Source of the DNA: DASYGT01 sp035999365
GTDB taxonomy: Bacteria; Actinomycetota; Actinomycetes; Mycobacteriales; Jatrophihabitantaceae
Direction: 5' to 3'
Length of the DNA: 64,000 nucleotides
Assembly: GCA_035999365.1 (NCBI GenBank)
Contig: DASYGT010000011.1
Location: 1 to 64,000 of the forward strand
The position numbers and the translations under genes were made by a program. The notes beneath the pieces are model-generated. The model worked only from the letters and a program-made list of their open reading frames with translations, ran no database searches and was not told the origin of the DNA. Shown here in pieces: positions 40,888 to 49,776 of the stretch; position 1 is the first letter of the stretch, and each line of letters starts with the position of its first letter.

Positions 40888-41643
40888 ATGACAACGTCGG
40901 ACGGTTCGCCGCCGGAGCTTCCGGCCGGATCCCAGCACGGCCTCGGTCGGCTGATCCACGGCGCCGAGCAGGTGGAGCGCCGCGTGTTACCGAGTTGGCT
41001 GCAACCCAGCAGCCCGGAAAGTCGCGTGCCGCTGATGATCGCCATCCTCGCGGCGGTCGCGTTCCAGTTGGCGATTCCCGACAAGTACGGCGTGCGCCCG
41101 CGATGGTTGATTCCCACCCTGGAACTTGTTCTGTTCGCCGTTCTCACGACGCTGAACCCGATCCGGTTGACGCGTTCCACGAGATGGGGCAAATACGCCA
41201 GCTTGGCGCTCGTCGCCGCGATCACCATCGACAACGGCTTCTCGGCAGTGTTCTTGGACCACGCCATCCTCACCGGTAAGGCAGGCGGGGATGCCACCGG
41301 CCTGTTGGCGTCGGGAGCGGCGATCTTTCTGACGAACATCGTGGCGTTCGGCATCTGGTACTGGGAATTGGACCGGGGCGGGCCCTTCGCCCGCAGCGCG
41401 GCGACGAATCCGTACCCCGACTTTCAGTTTCCACAGATGGACAATCCGAAACTCGCGCCCCCCGATTGGGCTCCGAGGTTCGTCGACTACCTCTACGTCA
41501 GCTTCACGAATGCGTTGGCGTTCTCACCGACGGACACGATGCCGCTGTCACGCTGGGCGAAGGCGTTGATGGCGATCCAAAGCGCTGTCGCGGTCTCGAC
41601 CACCGCACTCGTCATCGCTCGGGCGGTCAACGTCCTCAAATGA
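40888..41643 (+). CDS. Conserved actinobacterial membrane protein with FSPTDTMPL motif
   Basis: 251 residues from the ATG at 40888. Cytoplasmic N-terminus, then about six helices. The C-terminal segment YVSFTNALAFSPTDTMPLSRWAKALM followed by a last helix is a conserved signature in actinobacterial proteins annotated only as integral membrane proteins; its helix-loop-helix layout is reminiscent of the pore region of two-helix ion channels, but this is inference. Function unknown. Confidence 0.6.
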   Translation: MTTSDGSPPELPAGSQHGLGRLIHGAEQVERRVLPSWLQPSSPESRVPLMIAILAAVAFQLAIPDKYGVRPRWLIPTLELVLFAVLTTLNPIRLTRSTRWGKYASLALVAAITIDNGFSAVFLDHAILTGKAGGDATGLLASGAAIFLTNIVAFGIWYWELDRGGPFARSAATNPYPDFQFPQMDNPKLAPPDWAPRFVDYLYVSFTNALAFSPTDTMPLSRWAKALMAIQSAVAVSTTALVIARAVNVLK

Positions 41644-41675
41644 CCTGCGCTCAGCTGTCGCCAGCGCACGAGGCG

Positions 41676-42281
41676 TCAGCCGACGCGCCGATAGCGGATG
41701 TGGCTGGTCAGCGGTGAGTGAAGCACCTCGACGGGTTCGAAGCCGAAGGATTCAACCCCGTCGAAGATGCGCTCACCCGAACCGAGCAGGACCGGCGCGA
41801 TGTCGAGGGTGAGCTCGTCGATCACGCCGGCGATGAGCGCCTGCCGGACAGTCGAGGCCCCGCCGGCGATGTCCACGCCATTGTCCCCGGCTGCCTCGCA
41901 GGCAGCAGAGTAGGCCGCGTCGAAGCCCTCGGTGACGAAGTGGAAGGTCGTCCCGCCGTTCAGCTGGATCGGGTCATGTGCGTGATGGGTCAGCACGAAC
42001 ACGGGCGCGTGATAGGGCGGTTCGGGGCCCCACCACCCGGTCCATTCCTCATCCCAGTCCCCGCGGATCGGGCCGAACATGTTCCGACCCATCACGTACG
42101 CGCCCCGCGGGCGCATGAGCCACTCGGTCGCGACCTTGTCGGCATCATTGGCCCGCGGGTCGCCGATGTGCCAGCCGTGCAGCTCCCGCCCTCGCTTACC
42201 CAGGGGCTCCTCGCGGCTCTGGTCCGGCCCGGCGACGAAGCCGTCCAAGGAGATCGACATGTGGCACGTGGTGTCCGGCAC
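41676..42281 (-). CDS. Dihydrofolate reductase/RibD C-terminal family protein
   Basis: 201 residues from the GTG at 42281, with AGGAGG 6 bases upstream. MSISLDGFVAGPDQS, YVMGRNMFGP and VDIAGGASTVRQALIAGVIDELTLDIAPVLLGSGERIF are the RibD_C/YwjB-type signatures of an NADPH-binding reductase of the DHFR superfamily. The physiological substrate of these stand-alone proteins is generally unknown. Intact length. Confidence 0.88.
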   Translation of the reverse strand: MPDTTCHMSISLDGFVAGPDQSREEPLGKRGRELHGWHIGDPRANDADKVATEWLMRPRGAYVMGRNMFGPIRGDWDEEWTGWWGPEPPYHAPVFVLTHHAHDPIQLNGGTTFHFVTEGFDAAYSAACEAAGDNGVDIAGGASTVRQALIAGVIDELTLDIAPVLLGSGERIFDGVESFGFEPVEVLHSPLTSHIRYRRVG

Positions 42282-42327
42282 CGCGAACCTCCTGAGTGAT
42301 TGCCGTCCGCCATGCCGGGAGGATGAC

Positions 42328-42403
42328 TGGCTCCCCCATCTGGACTCGAACCAGAAACCCTTCGATTAACAGTCGAATGCTCTGCCAATTGAGCTATGGG
42401 GGA
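42328..42403 (-). tRNA. tRNA-Asn (anticodon GTT), CCA encoded
   Basis: 76 bases including genomic CCA. Acceptor TCCCCCA/TGGGGGA, D-arm GCTCAATTGGCAGAGC, anticodon arm TTCGA-CTGTTAA-TCGAA with anticodon GTT, and T-arm ending GGTTCGAGTCC. All stems pair. Confidence 0.97.
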
Positions 42404-42546
42404 TCGTGCGATGGCGGCCCATGGGTGCCGCGCAGCCGGGTCAGTTTATCCCACGACGCGGGTCACTCATCGCCGGGTTAGTGTGGACCGCAGAGTCCGA
42501 GGGCCGACGACACGACAGCTCTCGGCGCAGGTCGGAGGGACACGGA

Positions 42547-42807
42547 ATGAAGCTGAGCTTGATCATCGGCGGCGCGGTCGGGTACGTCCTGGGGGCGAAG
42601 GCGGGCCGCGAGCGCTACGAGGCAATCGTTGCCACTGCGCGCCGAGTCGCGGGCAGCCAGACGGTCCAGACCACGGCGGGCGTCCTCCAGGCGCAGGTCG
42701 ACAACGTCTCGGCGCGGGCTCGCCAGACGCTTGCCGCACGGCTGCACGGCCCCGCCACCCACTCGGCGCACGCGGCTCAGGGCGTCAACGGCTCCGGGCG
42801 GGGCTGA
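42547..42807 (+). CDS. YtxH-like small protein
   Basis: 86 residues. The N-terminus MKLSLIIGGAVGYVLGAKAGRERYEAI is a glycine-rich membrane-associated helix followed by a GRERYExI motif typical of actinobacterial YtxH-domain proteins; the rest is an amphipathic helix and a flexible tail. Function unknown, possibly envelope stress-related. It starts 143 bases after the tRNA on the opposite strand. Confidence 0.7.
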   Translation: MKLSLIIGGAVGYVLGAKAGRERYEAIVATARRVAGSQTVQTTAGVLQAQVDNVSARARQTLAARLHGPATHSAHAAQGVNGSGRG

Positions 42808-42808
42808 C

Positions 42809-43315
42809 TCAACCGCGCAGCTCCTGCAGTCGCTGCTCGATCGCCGCGCGCACGCTCGGCCCGTCCGATGTCCCGGGTTCGAGCCGGACCCGCCACGTCA
42901 CACCGTCCTGACCGGGCACCCGCCGCGCCACGAAACGCCCGGCACCCCCGGGCAACGGGTACACCTGCGAGCGCAGGACATTCGCCTCCACCCGCTTGCG
43001 GATCGTCGGCGGCAGGTCGCGCGCAACGGTGAGCCGCACCGACACGGTGGGGCGATCGACGAGCAGCACATCATCGACAACCTCGGCCTCATCGACGCTC
43101 AGTACGCCGTCGCGCCACACGGCTTTGTCGACGAACTGCCAGCCGATGCACCGCGGGCCGTCCGGGCCCGGCCACCACAGGCCGAGAGTCGACGCCACGA
43201 CCACCCCGCCACCACCGGCCGGGTCGACGTCGGCCCACGAGAGCACGCGATCCTCACGCGGCAACGCGGCGACGACCTCCTGGGGCGGAGCCTCGCGTCG
43301 GCGTAACCAGCCCAT
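42809..43315 (-). CDS. Conserved hypothetical protein downstream of dnaG
   Basis: 168 residues from the ATG at 43315, 16 bases after the dnaG stop with AGGG upstream; a longer frame overlaps dnaG and is less likely. Mixed alpha/beta sequence with GWLRRREAPPQEVVAALP, LGLWWPG and DRPTVSVRLTVARDLPP. Homologues occur beside dnaG in actinobacteria, but none has a known function to rely on. No signal peptide or helix. Confidence 0.7.
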   Translation of the reverse strand: MGWLRRREAPPQEVVAALPREDRVLSWADVDPAGGGGVVVASTLGLWWPGPDGPRCIGWQFVDKAVWRDGVLSVDEAEVVDDVLLVDRPTVSVRLTVARDLPPTIRKRVEANVLRSQVYPLPGGAGRFVARRVPGQDGVTWRVRLEPGTSDGPSVRAAIEQRLQELRG

Positions 43316-43331
43316 CAGCGCACCCTGCACA

Positions 43332-45188
43332 TCAGCCGATCGCCCGTTCACGCAGCGTGCGCCGGTGGCTCTCGAGCGAGATCAGCTCACCGAACAGCCG
43401 GGCGTGCTCGTCGGGATTCTCCAGCGGGTTGATCCGTTGCAGTGTCGATTTCAGCGTGCCGATCTGGCGTGCCGTCACCATCTCCTGCAGCCGCGCCAGC
43501 ATGGCGTCTGCGTAACGATCCTGCGAGAACGCGCCCGCGTGCAGCGGTTCGACGGCCAGCGCGTGCATACCGCTGCGCAAGGCTGAGTCGAGGTGCTGCT
43601 CAACCGTGGACGTCCACGCCGGCCCGCTCACCGCAGCCGCAGTGCCGCCTGCCGCGGCGATCGCAGTGCGCAGCTCACGGTGAGCCGGCAACAGGAAGGC
43701 ATCCGCGGCGAGGGCATCGAACTGCGGCCCGGCGATGGCCGGCATCTGGAGCGCCACCTTGAGCACTTCACGCTCGACCGATGCGACCGCCTCGTCCACC
43801 CGCTCTGCGGGGCGCGGCGCGGCAAGTGTCGGCGCCGCGGCGCCTCGGTCGTTAGCCCGGCCGAGGCCCCGCACCCGTGCGATCACCTGCTCCTCGAGGC
43901 CGAAACCGATCAAGCCGGCCAGCCGCCTGGCGTACTCGTCGCGCAGTGAACGATCCTTGATGCGGGCCACGTGCGGGATGCCCGCGTCCATCGCGCCGGT
44001 GCGACCCTCCGCCGTGTCGAGGTCGAAGCGCGCCACCGTCGATCGGAGCACGAATTCGACGAGCGGGATGCGACGCGCAACGAGGTCCATGACTGCCGTG
44101 TCGCCGGACTTCAGGCGCAGGTCGCACGGATCCATACCGCTGGCCTCGATCGCAACGAACGTCTGCGACATGAACTTCTGATCGTCGCCGAACGCCCGCT
44201 CTGCCGCACGCATACCGGCCGCGTCGCCGTCGAAGGTGAAGATCACTTCGCCGGTGAAGGCATCGGAGTCCATGAGCAGGCGCCGCACCACGGAGACGTG
44301 CTCGGATCCGAAGGCGGTGCCGCAGGTGGCGATGGCCGTCGTCACGCCCGCAAGGTGACAGGCCATCACGTCGGTATAGCCCTCGACGATCACCGCCCGG
44401 TGCTGGCGGGCGATCTCCTTCTTGGCCAGATCGACGCCGTAGAGCAGATGACTCTTCTTGTAGATCGGCGACTCGGGGGTGTTGAGGTACTTGGCTTCGA
44501 CCTTGTCGTCGTCGAACAGTCTCCGCGCCCCGAAACCAACGGTGTCGCCGCCCACCTCCCGGATCGGCCAGAGCAGGCGGCGGTGGAACCGGTCGATCAA
44601 CGAACCGCGGCCCGATTCCCGGGCGAGACCGCCGCTGGTCAGCTCGGCCGACGTGAACCCGGTGGCGAGCAGGTGTTTGGTCAGCGCGTCCCAGCCGGAC
44701 GGCGCGTAACCGCATCCAAATGTCGTGGCCGCCGTCTCGTCGAAGCCGCGCTCGGCAAGGAAATCACGGGCTGGACGGGCCTCGGGCGTGCGCAACTGCT
44801 CGGCGTAGAACTCGGCGGCCGCCGCATGCGCCGCGATCAGCCGCGCTCGATGGCCATGCTGGCGACTGGGCGCCGCGCCACCGTCGACGTAGCGCAGCTG
44901 GACACCCGAACGCGAGGCCAGCCGCTCGACCGCCTCGGCGAAGTCGAGGTTCTCGACCTGCTGGACGAAGCGAATCACGTCGCCACCGGCCCCGCAGCCG
45001 AAGCAGTAGAACAGGCCTCGTCCCGGAGATACGGAGAACGACGGCGACTTCTCCTCATGGAACGGGCACAGTCCCTTGAGGTTCCCCCCACCCGCGTTGC
45101 GGAGCTGGACCTGCTCGCCGATCACGTCGGCGATGGGTGCCTTTTCGCGGACGAGAGCGATGTCCTCGTCGCGAATTCGGCCTGCCAC
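43332..45188 (-). CDS. dnaG: DNA primase
   Basis: 618 residues, normal length. N-terminal CHC2 zinc finger (CPFH ... CFGCG, about 41-65), catalytic TOPRIM core with VIVEGYTDVMACHLAGV and FDGDAAGMRAAERAF, and C-terminal helicase-binding region. It makes RNA primers at the replication fork. The start is a GTG at 45188. Confidence 0.96.
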   Translation of the reverse strand: MAGRIRDEDIALVREKAPIADVIGEQVQLRNAGGGNLKGLCPFHEEKSPSFSVSPGRGLFYCFGCGAGGDVIRFVQQVENLDFAEAVERLASRSGVQLRYVDGGAAPSRQHGHRARLIAAHAAAAEFYAEQLRTPEARPARDFLAERGFDETAATTFGCGYAPSGWDALTKHLLATGFTSAELTSGGLARESGRGSLIDRFHRRLLWPIREVGGDTVGFGARRLFDDDKVEAKYLNTPESPIYKKSHLLYGVDLAKKEIARQHRAVIVEGYTDVMACHLAGVTTAIATCGTAFGSEHVSVVRRLLMDSDAFTGEVIFTFDGDAAGMRAAERAFGDDQKFMSQTFVAIEASGMDPCDLRLKSGDTAVMDLVARRIPLVEFVLRSTVARFDLDTAEGRTGAMDAGIPHVARIKDRSLRDEYARRLAGLIGFGLEEQVIARVRGLGRANDRGAAAPTLAAPRPAERVDEAVASVEREVLKVALQMPAIAGPQFDALAADAFLLPAHRELRTAIAAAGGTAAAVSGPAWTSTVEQHLDSALRSGMHALAVEPLHAGAFSQDRYADAMLARLQEMVTARQIGTLKSTLQRINPLENPDEHARLFGELISLESHRRTLRERAIG

Positions 45189-45227
45189 GGCGTCAGTCTA
45201 GGCATCGCGACGGGGCGGCGCCGCAGC

Positions 45228-46499
45228 TCAGTCGACAGCGTGGACGGCGGGCGTGCGATCGGCCCGCAGGCGCTCGTGCCACGCCCGCGCGGAGGTGTCG
45301 GTGAGCTGGGAAACCTGGTCGATCACCACCCGCAGCCGCTCGGCGTCCGTGCCGGCCTGCTGCCAGGCGGGGGCCACTGCGCGATCGAGCGTGCCCGGTG
45401 CGCCTGCGGCTACCAGCTCGACCAGCTCCACCAGCAGCACCCGCTCGGCGGCCTGCCTCTCGCCGGACCCTGGGCGCCGCATGACGAAGTGTGCAGCCAA
45501 CGCTTTGAGCAGCGCGCATTCGGCCGCGATGGCCGCTGGGACGACGAGGTCGGCCCGGTAACGGGTCAGGGGTTCGTCCCCGTAGCGCGACCGGGTCGCA
45601 TGGACGGCGGCACCCGCGAAGCGACCGGTGAGCTCGCTGGTAGCCCTTTTGGCGGCGGATTGGGCCAGGAATGAGCCGTCGTAGCCCGCCAGATCACGCA
45701 GCGTCGGCAGGTCGAGCAGCTCGTCGAGGACGCCGGCCAGCTCGTCGGCCGATCGCTTCGAGTATTGCGCAGCCGCCACCTCGCACACCTGCTCCCGATC
45801 ACGTGGGCCGACGGCGTCCAGGCGCAGCAGGCCGGCATGGATGCCGTCCTCGACGTCGTGTACCGAGTAGGCGACATCGTCGGCCCAATCCATGACCTGA
45901 GCCTCCATACACCGCCTGTCAGCGGGCGCGCCCTCGCGCAACCAGGCGAAGGCCTCCTGATCCGCTGCGAAGTAGCCGTACTTCGCCGGCTGCTCGTCGC
46001 GCGACCACGGGTACTTGCAGGTTGCGTCGAGCACGGCGCGAGTCAGGTTCAGGCCGGCCGGTGCGCCCGACGGATCGGCGATCTTCGCCTCCAGCCGGGT
46101 CAGGATGCGCAGCGTCTGCGCGTTGCCCTCGAAGCCGCCGCACGGGCCCGCCACCGAATCGAGCGCCTCCTCACCGTTGTGCCCGAACGGCGGGTGCCCG
46201 ATGTCGTGCGCCAGACCGGCCGCATCGACGATGTCTGGGTCGCAGCCCAGCGCGGCTCCGATCTCCCGGCCGATCTGCGCCACTTCCAGCGAATGCGTCA
46301 GGCGGGTGCGAGGAAAGTCGTCCTCACCGGGAACGACGACCTGCGTCTTGTCGGCCAGCCGCCGAAACGCGTAGGAGTGCAACACCCGGGCACGGTCGCG
46401 TTGGAACTCGCCACGCAACGCAGCGCCATGATCGGCCCCTGCCCGCTTCGGCGGCTCGACGACCCGGCGAGCGTAGGCGGCCGCCTCGTACGGCGACAC
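45228..46499 (-). CDS. dgt: dGTP triphosphohydrolase-like HD-domain protein
   Basis: 423 residues from the GTG at 46499, 1 base after the preceding gene's stop. HD-domain metal residues: RLTHSLEVAQIGREIG (His), AGLAHDIGHPPFGHNGE (His-Asp) and a later Asp in MDWADDVAYSVHDVEDG. It hydrolyses dNTPs to deoxynucleosides and triphosphate. The dnaG-dgt pairing is common in actinobacteria. Confidence 0.93.
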   Translation of the reverse strand: MSPYEAAAYARRVVEPPKRAGADHGAALRGEFQRDRARVLHSYAFRRLADKTQVVVPGEDDFPRTRLTHSLEVAQIGREIGAALGCDPDIVDAAGLAHDIGHPPFGHNGEEALDSVAGPCGGFEGNAQTLRILTRLEAKIADPSGAPAGLNLTRAVLDATCKYPWSRDEQPAKYGYFAADQEAFAWLREGAPADRRCMEAQVMDWADDVAYSVHDVEDGIHAGLLRLDAVGPRDREQVCEVAAAQYSKRSADELAGVLDELLDLPTLRDLAGYDGSFLAQSAAKRATSELTGRFAGAAVHATRSRYGDEPLTRYRADLVVPAAIAAECALLKALAAHFVMRRPGSGERQAAERVLLVELVELVAAGAPGTLDRAVAPAWQQAGTDAERLRVVIDQVSQLTDTSARAWHERLRADRTPAVHAVD

Positions 46500-46500
46500 G

Positions 46501-46980
46501 TCAGACCTGCTCGTCGACCCAGTCGGTGAAGCGCAGCAGTGTGTCGATCCACATCCCGATCGCGTACTTCAGCTGGGCACGCGTGACGCCGGCCTCGAAG
46601 TCGTAGCACTGCTCTGCGCAGATCCCGACCATGCCGTCGTCGGGCAGCACCGTGTAGGCCTTGGGAAAGAGCTTCGTGCGGTTCCACTCGTCGAGCAGCA
46701 AGGCGATCGCTCCGCGGTTGTCGACGGAAAAGCGGCGGTTCAGGTACAGCCTCGCCTGCATCACCTCGTGCCGCTCACCGTAGAAGAAGAAGAACACGCT
46801 GCACTTCTCCCACCGCACGGTGAGATCGCCGTCGTCGTCCACCGAGTGCTTGAGCCCGAATTCGTCGAGGATCTGCTGCACGAGCGGCACTGCCGGCAGC
46901 ACGTTGGTGCCACCGTCGGGCTCGCGGCGCCGCGACTCGAGAGAGGGTGGCGCCTCGGGGCGCGAACGGCGTCGGAACAC
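46501..46980 (-). CDS. YbjN-domain protein
   Basis: 159 residues from the GTG at 46980; a TTG at 47019 would extend it with an arginine-rich stretch. It has the YbjN pattern VQQILDEFGLKHSVDDDGDLTVRW, then FFFYGERHEVMQARLYLNRRF and EWNRTKLFPKAYTVL. These proteins resemble type III secretion chaperones in fold and have roles in stress and motility in enterobacteria; the role in actinobacteria is unknown. It sits directly upstream of dgt. Confidence 0.8.
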   Translation of the reverse strand: MFRRRSRPEAPPSLESRRREPDGGTNVLPAVPLVQQILDEFGLKHSVDDDGDLTVRWEKCSVFFFFYGERHEVMQARLYLNRRFSVDNRGAIALLLDEWNRTKLFPKAYTVLPDDGMVGICAEQCYDFEAGVTRAQLKYAIGMWIDTLLRFTDWVDEQV

Positions 46981-47037
46981 GCCTCGACGGTACCCGGCCG
47001 CCCGGGGCTGTCGCCGCAACCATTCCCGTGATCGGGG

Positions 47038-49719
47038 TCAGTCCTCCCGGACCGAGCGACCCGCCTCCAGGCGCGCCACCGGCACGCGGAAGGGCGAACA
47101 CGACACGTAGTCGAGCCCGACCTCCTCGAAGAAGTGGACGCTGTCCGGATCGCCGCCGTGCTCGCCGCAGACCCCGAGCTTGAGCCCGGGCCGATGCGCC
47201 CGGCCCTTCTCGGCGGCGATCCTGACGAGCGCACCCACGCCGTCGCGATCGATCGACTCGAACGGGCTGACGCCGAAGATCCCCTTCTCCAGATAGGCGG
47301 TGAAGAACGAGGCCTCGACGTCGTCGCGGGAGAATCCCCAGGTCGTCTGGGTCAGGTCGTTCGTGCCGAAGGAGAAGAACTCCGCAGCCTCGGCGATCTG
47401 GTCGGCGGTGAGCGCTGCGCGAGGCAACTCGATCATCGTCCCGACCAGGAAATCGAGATGGACGCCCGTCTCGCCACGGACCTCTCGGGCGACCTGGATG
47501 ATGGCGTGCTTGACCGTCTCGAACTCCTGGACGTTCGCGACCAACGGCACCATGATCTCGATCCGGGGCACACCGCCGACGTTGATGCGCGCGGCAGCCG
47601 CCTCGAGGATCGCGCGGGCCTGCATCTCGAACAGGCCGGGGATCACGACACCGAGCCGCACGCCGCGCAGGCCGAGCATCGGGTTCTGCTCGTGCAGCTT
47701 GTGTACTGCCTGGAGCATCCGTAGATCGCCCTCGCGCTTCTCGCCGCGCGCCTCGGCGACGGCCACCCGGACCGACAGCTCGGTGATGTCAGGCAGGAAC
47801 TCGTGCAGCGGCGGATCCAGCAGGCGGATTGTGACAGGAAGGCCGTCCATCGCCTCGAGGATGCCGATGAAGTCCTCGCGCTGCAGCGGCAGCAGCGCGC
47901 GCAGCTCCTCTTCCTGCTCCTCGTCGGTGTCGGCGAGGATGAGCTTCTCGACCAGGTGCCGCCGCTCCCCCAAGAACATGTGCTCGGTACGGCACAGGCC
48001 GATGCCCTGAGCACCGAAGCGGCGCGCACGGGCGGCGTCCTCGGCGGTGTCGGCGTTGGCTCGTACCGACATGCGCCGAGCCCCGTCGGCGTGCCGCATG
48101 ATCCGGTCGACGGCCTTGACGAGATCGTCGGCCTGCTCCGAGTCGGGATCGATCTCGCCTTCGAAGTATTGGACGATCGGCGACGAGACGACCGGCACCT
48201 CACCGAGGAAGACATCGCCCGTCGTGCCGTCGATCGAGATGACGTCACCCTCGTGAACCTCGACCCCGTGCGGAGCGCGCATGATGCGCTGCTTGGTGTT
48301 GACGTCCAGCTTCTCGGCGCCGCAGACGCAGGTCTTACCCATCCCCCGCGCCACGACCGCGGCGTGCGAGGTCTTCCCACCGCGCGAGGTCAGGATGCCC
48401 GCGGCCGCGATCATGCCATTCAGGTCGTCGGGGTTCGTCTCGCGCCGGACGAGGATGACCGATTCACCGGATCGCGACCACTTCACGGCGGTGTAGGAGT
48501 CGAAAACGACCTTGCCGACGGCCGCACCGGGCGAGGCGTTCATGCCGTGGGCGATGCGCTTGCGGCCGCCGACCTTCTCGTCGAACCGCGGGAACATCAA
48601 CTGCGCGAGCTGGGCTCCGGTGACTCGCGAGACCGCCTCATCCATGTCGATGAGTCCCTGATCGACGAGCTGCAATGCGATGCGGAACGCCGCCGCCGCC
48701 GTGCGCTTGCCGACGCGTGTCTGCAGCATCCAGAGCTTGCCGCGCTCGATCGTGAACTCGATGTCGCAGAGGTCGAGGTAGTGCTCCTCCAGCGTCTGCA
48801 TGATCTGCATCAGTTCGTCGTAGGAGCGCTTGTCGAGCGTCTCCAGATCCGCGAGAGGCACGGTATTGCGGATACCTGCCACGACGTCCTCACCCTGCGC
48901 GTTCTGCAGGTAGTCGCCGTACACGCCCTGCCCACCACTCGCGGGGTCGCGGGTGAACGCGACGCCGGTGCCTGAGTCCATGCCCAGGTTGCCGAAGACC
49001 ATCGCACAGATGTTGACCGCGGTGCCCAGCTCGCTGGGGATTCTCTCCTGCCGGCGGTAGATGACGGCCCGGTCGGTGTTCCACGACTCGAAGACGGCAC
49101 GCACGGCAAGATCCATCTGCTCGCGCGGCTCCTGCGGGAACGGTCGACCGGCGTACTTGACGACGATCTCCTTGAACGTCTCGACGAGCTGACGCATGTC
49201 GTCGGCGTCGAGATCGAGGTCGTCGGTGGTGTCGCGAGCGTGCTTGGCAGCGTCGAGCGCCTCCTCGAAGTGCTCGCCGTCGATGCCGAGAACGGTCTTG
49301 CCGAACATCTGGATCAGCCTGCGATAGGAGTCGAACGCAAACCGCTCGTTGTCGGCCTGCGCAGCAAGCCCCCGAACGGACTGGTCGTTCAGTCCGATGT
49401 TCAGGACCGTTTCCATCATCCCGGGCATGGAGAACTTCGCGCCCGAGCGCACCGACACGAGCAGCGGGTCGTCGGACTGCCCGAGCTGCTTGCCCATCGC
49501 GTGTTCAAGGGCCGCGAGGTGGGTGCTGACCTCGTCCGAGAGTTCGGGCGGCTCGTGCCCGCTCTTGAGGTACTCGCGGCACGCCTCGGTAGTGATCGTG
49601 AAGCCCGGCGGGACGGGCAGGCCGAGATTCGTCATCTCGGCCAGGTTGGCGCCTTTGCCCCCGAGCAGGTCCTTGAGGTTCTTGTTTCCCTCAGCGAAGT
49701 CGTAGACGTACTTCGACAT
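47038..49719 (-). CDS. ppdK: Pyruvate, phosphate dikinase
   Basis: 893 residues from the ATG at 49719, with GGAG 6 bases upstream. N-terminal nucleotide-binding part with VYDFAEGNKNLKDLLGGKGANLAEM, central phosphohistidine domain GGKTSHAAVVARGMGKTCVCG and C-terminal PEP-binding barrel ending in LGVCGEHGGDP with the catalytic Cys. It interconverts pyruvate, ATP, Pi and PEP, AMP, PPi. No PpsR-type regulator is adjacent. Confidence 0.95.
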   Translation of the reverse strand: MSKYVYDFAEGNKNLKDLLGGKGANLAEMTNLGLPVPPGFTITTEACREYLKSGHEPPELSDEVSTHLAALEHAMGKQLGQSDDPLLVSVRSGAKFSMPGMMETVLNIGLNDQSVRGLAAQADNERFAFDSYRRLIQMFGKTVLGIDGEHFEEALDAAKHARDTTDDLDLDADDMRQLVETFKEIVVKYAGRPFPQEPREQMDLAVRAVFESWNTDRAVIYRRQERIPSELGTAVNICAMVFGNLGMDSGTGVAFTRDPASGGQGVYGDYLQNAQGEDVVAGIRNTVPLADLETLDKRSYDELMQIMQTLEEHYLDLCDIEFTIERGKLWMLQTRVGKRTAAAAFRIALQLVDQGLIDMDEAVSRVTGAQLAQLMFPRFDEKVGGRKRIAHGMNASPGAAVGKVVFDSYTAVKWSRSGESVILVRRETNPDDLNGMIAAAGILTSRGGKTSHAAVVARGMGKTCVCGAEKLDVNTKQRIMRAPHGVEVHEGDVISIDGTTGDVFLGEVPVVSSPIVQYFEGEIDPDSEQADDLVKAVDRIMRHADGARRMSVRANADTAEDAARARRFGAQGIGLCRTEHMFLGERRHLVEKLILADTDEEQEEELRALLPLQREDFIGILEAMDGLPVTIRLLDPPLHEFLPDITELSVRVAVAEARGEKREGDLRMLQAVHKLHEQNPMLGLRGVRLGVVIPGLFEMQARAILEAAAARINVGGVPRIEIMVPLVANVQEFETVKHAIIQVAREVRGETGVHLDFLVGTMIELPRAALTADQIAEAAEFFSFGTNDLTQTTWGFSRDDVEASFFTAYLEKGIFGVSPFESIDRDGVGALVRIAAEKGRAHRPGLKLGVCGEHGGDPDSVHFFEEVGLDYVSCSPFRVPVARLEAGRSVRED

Positions 49720-49776
49720 GCCCGCTCCATCCCGCACCGTGACGTGTGTCCAGCCTAGTGGCGGGACCCAAGCCGC

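Noticed and set aside
42406..42480. Promoter for tRNA-Asn with -10 TAAACT on the minus strand
   Set aside because: No convincing -35 at the right distance; left out of the features.
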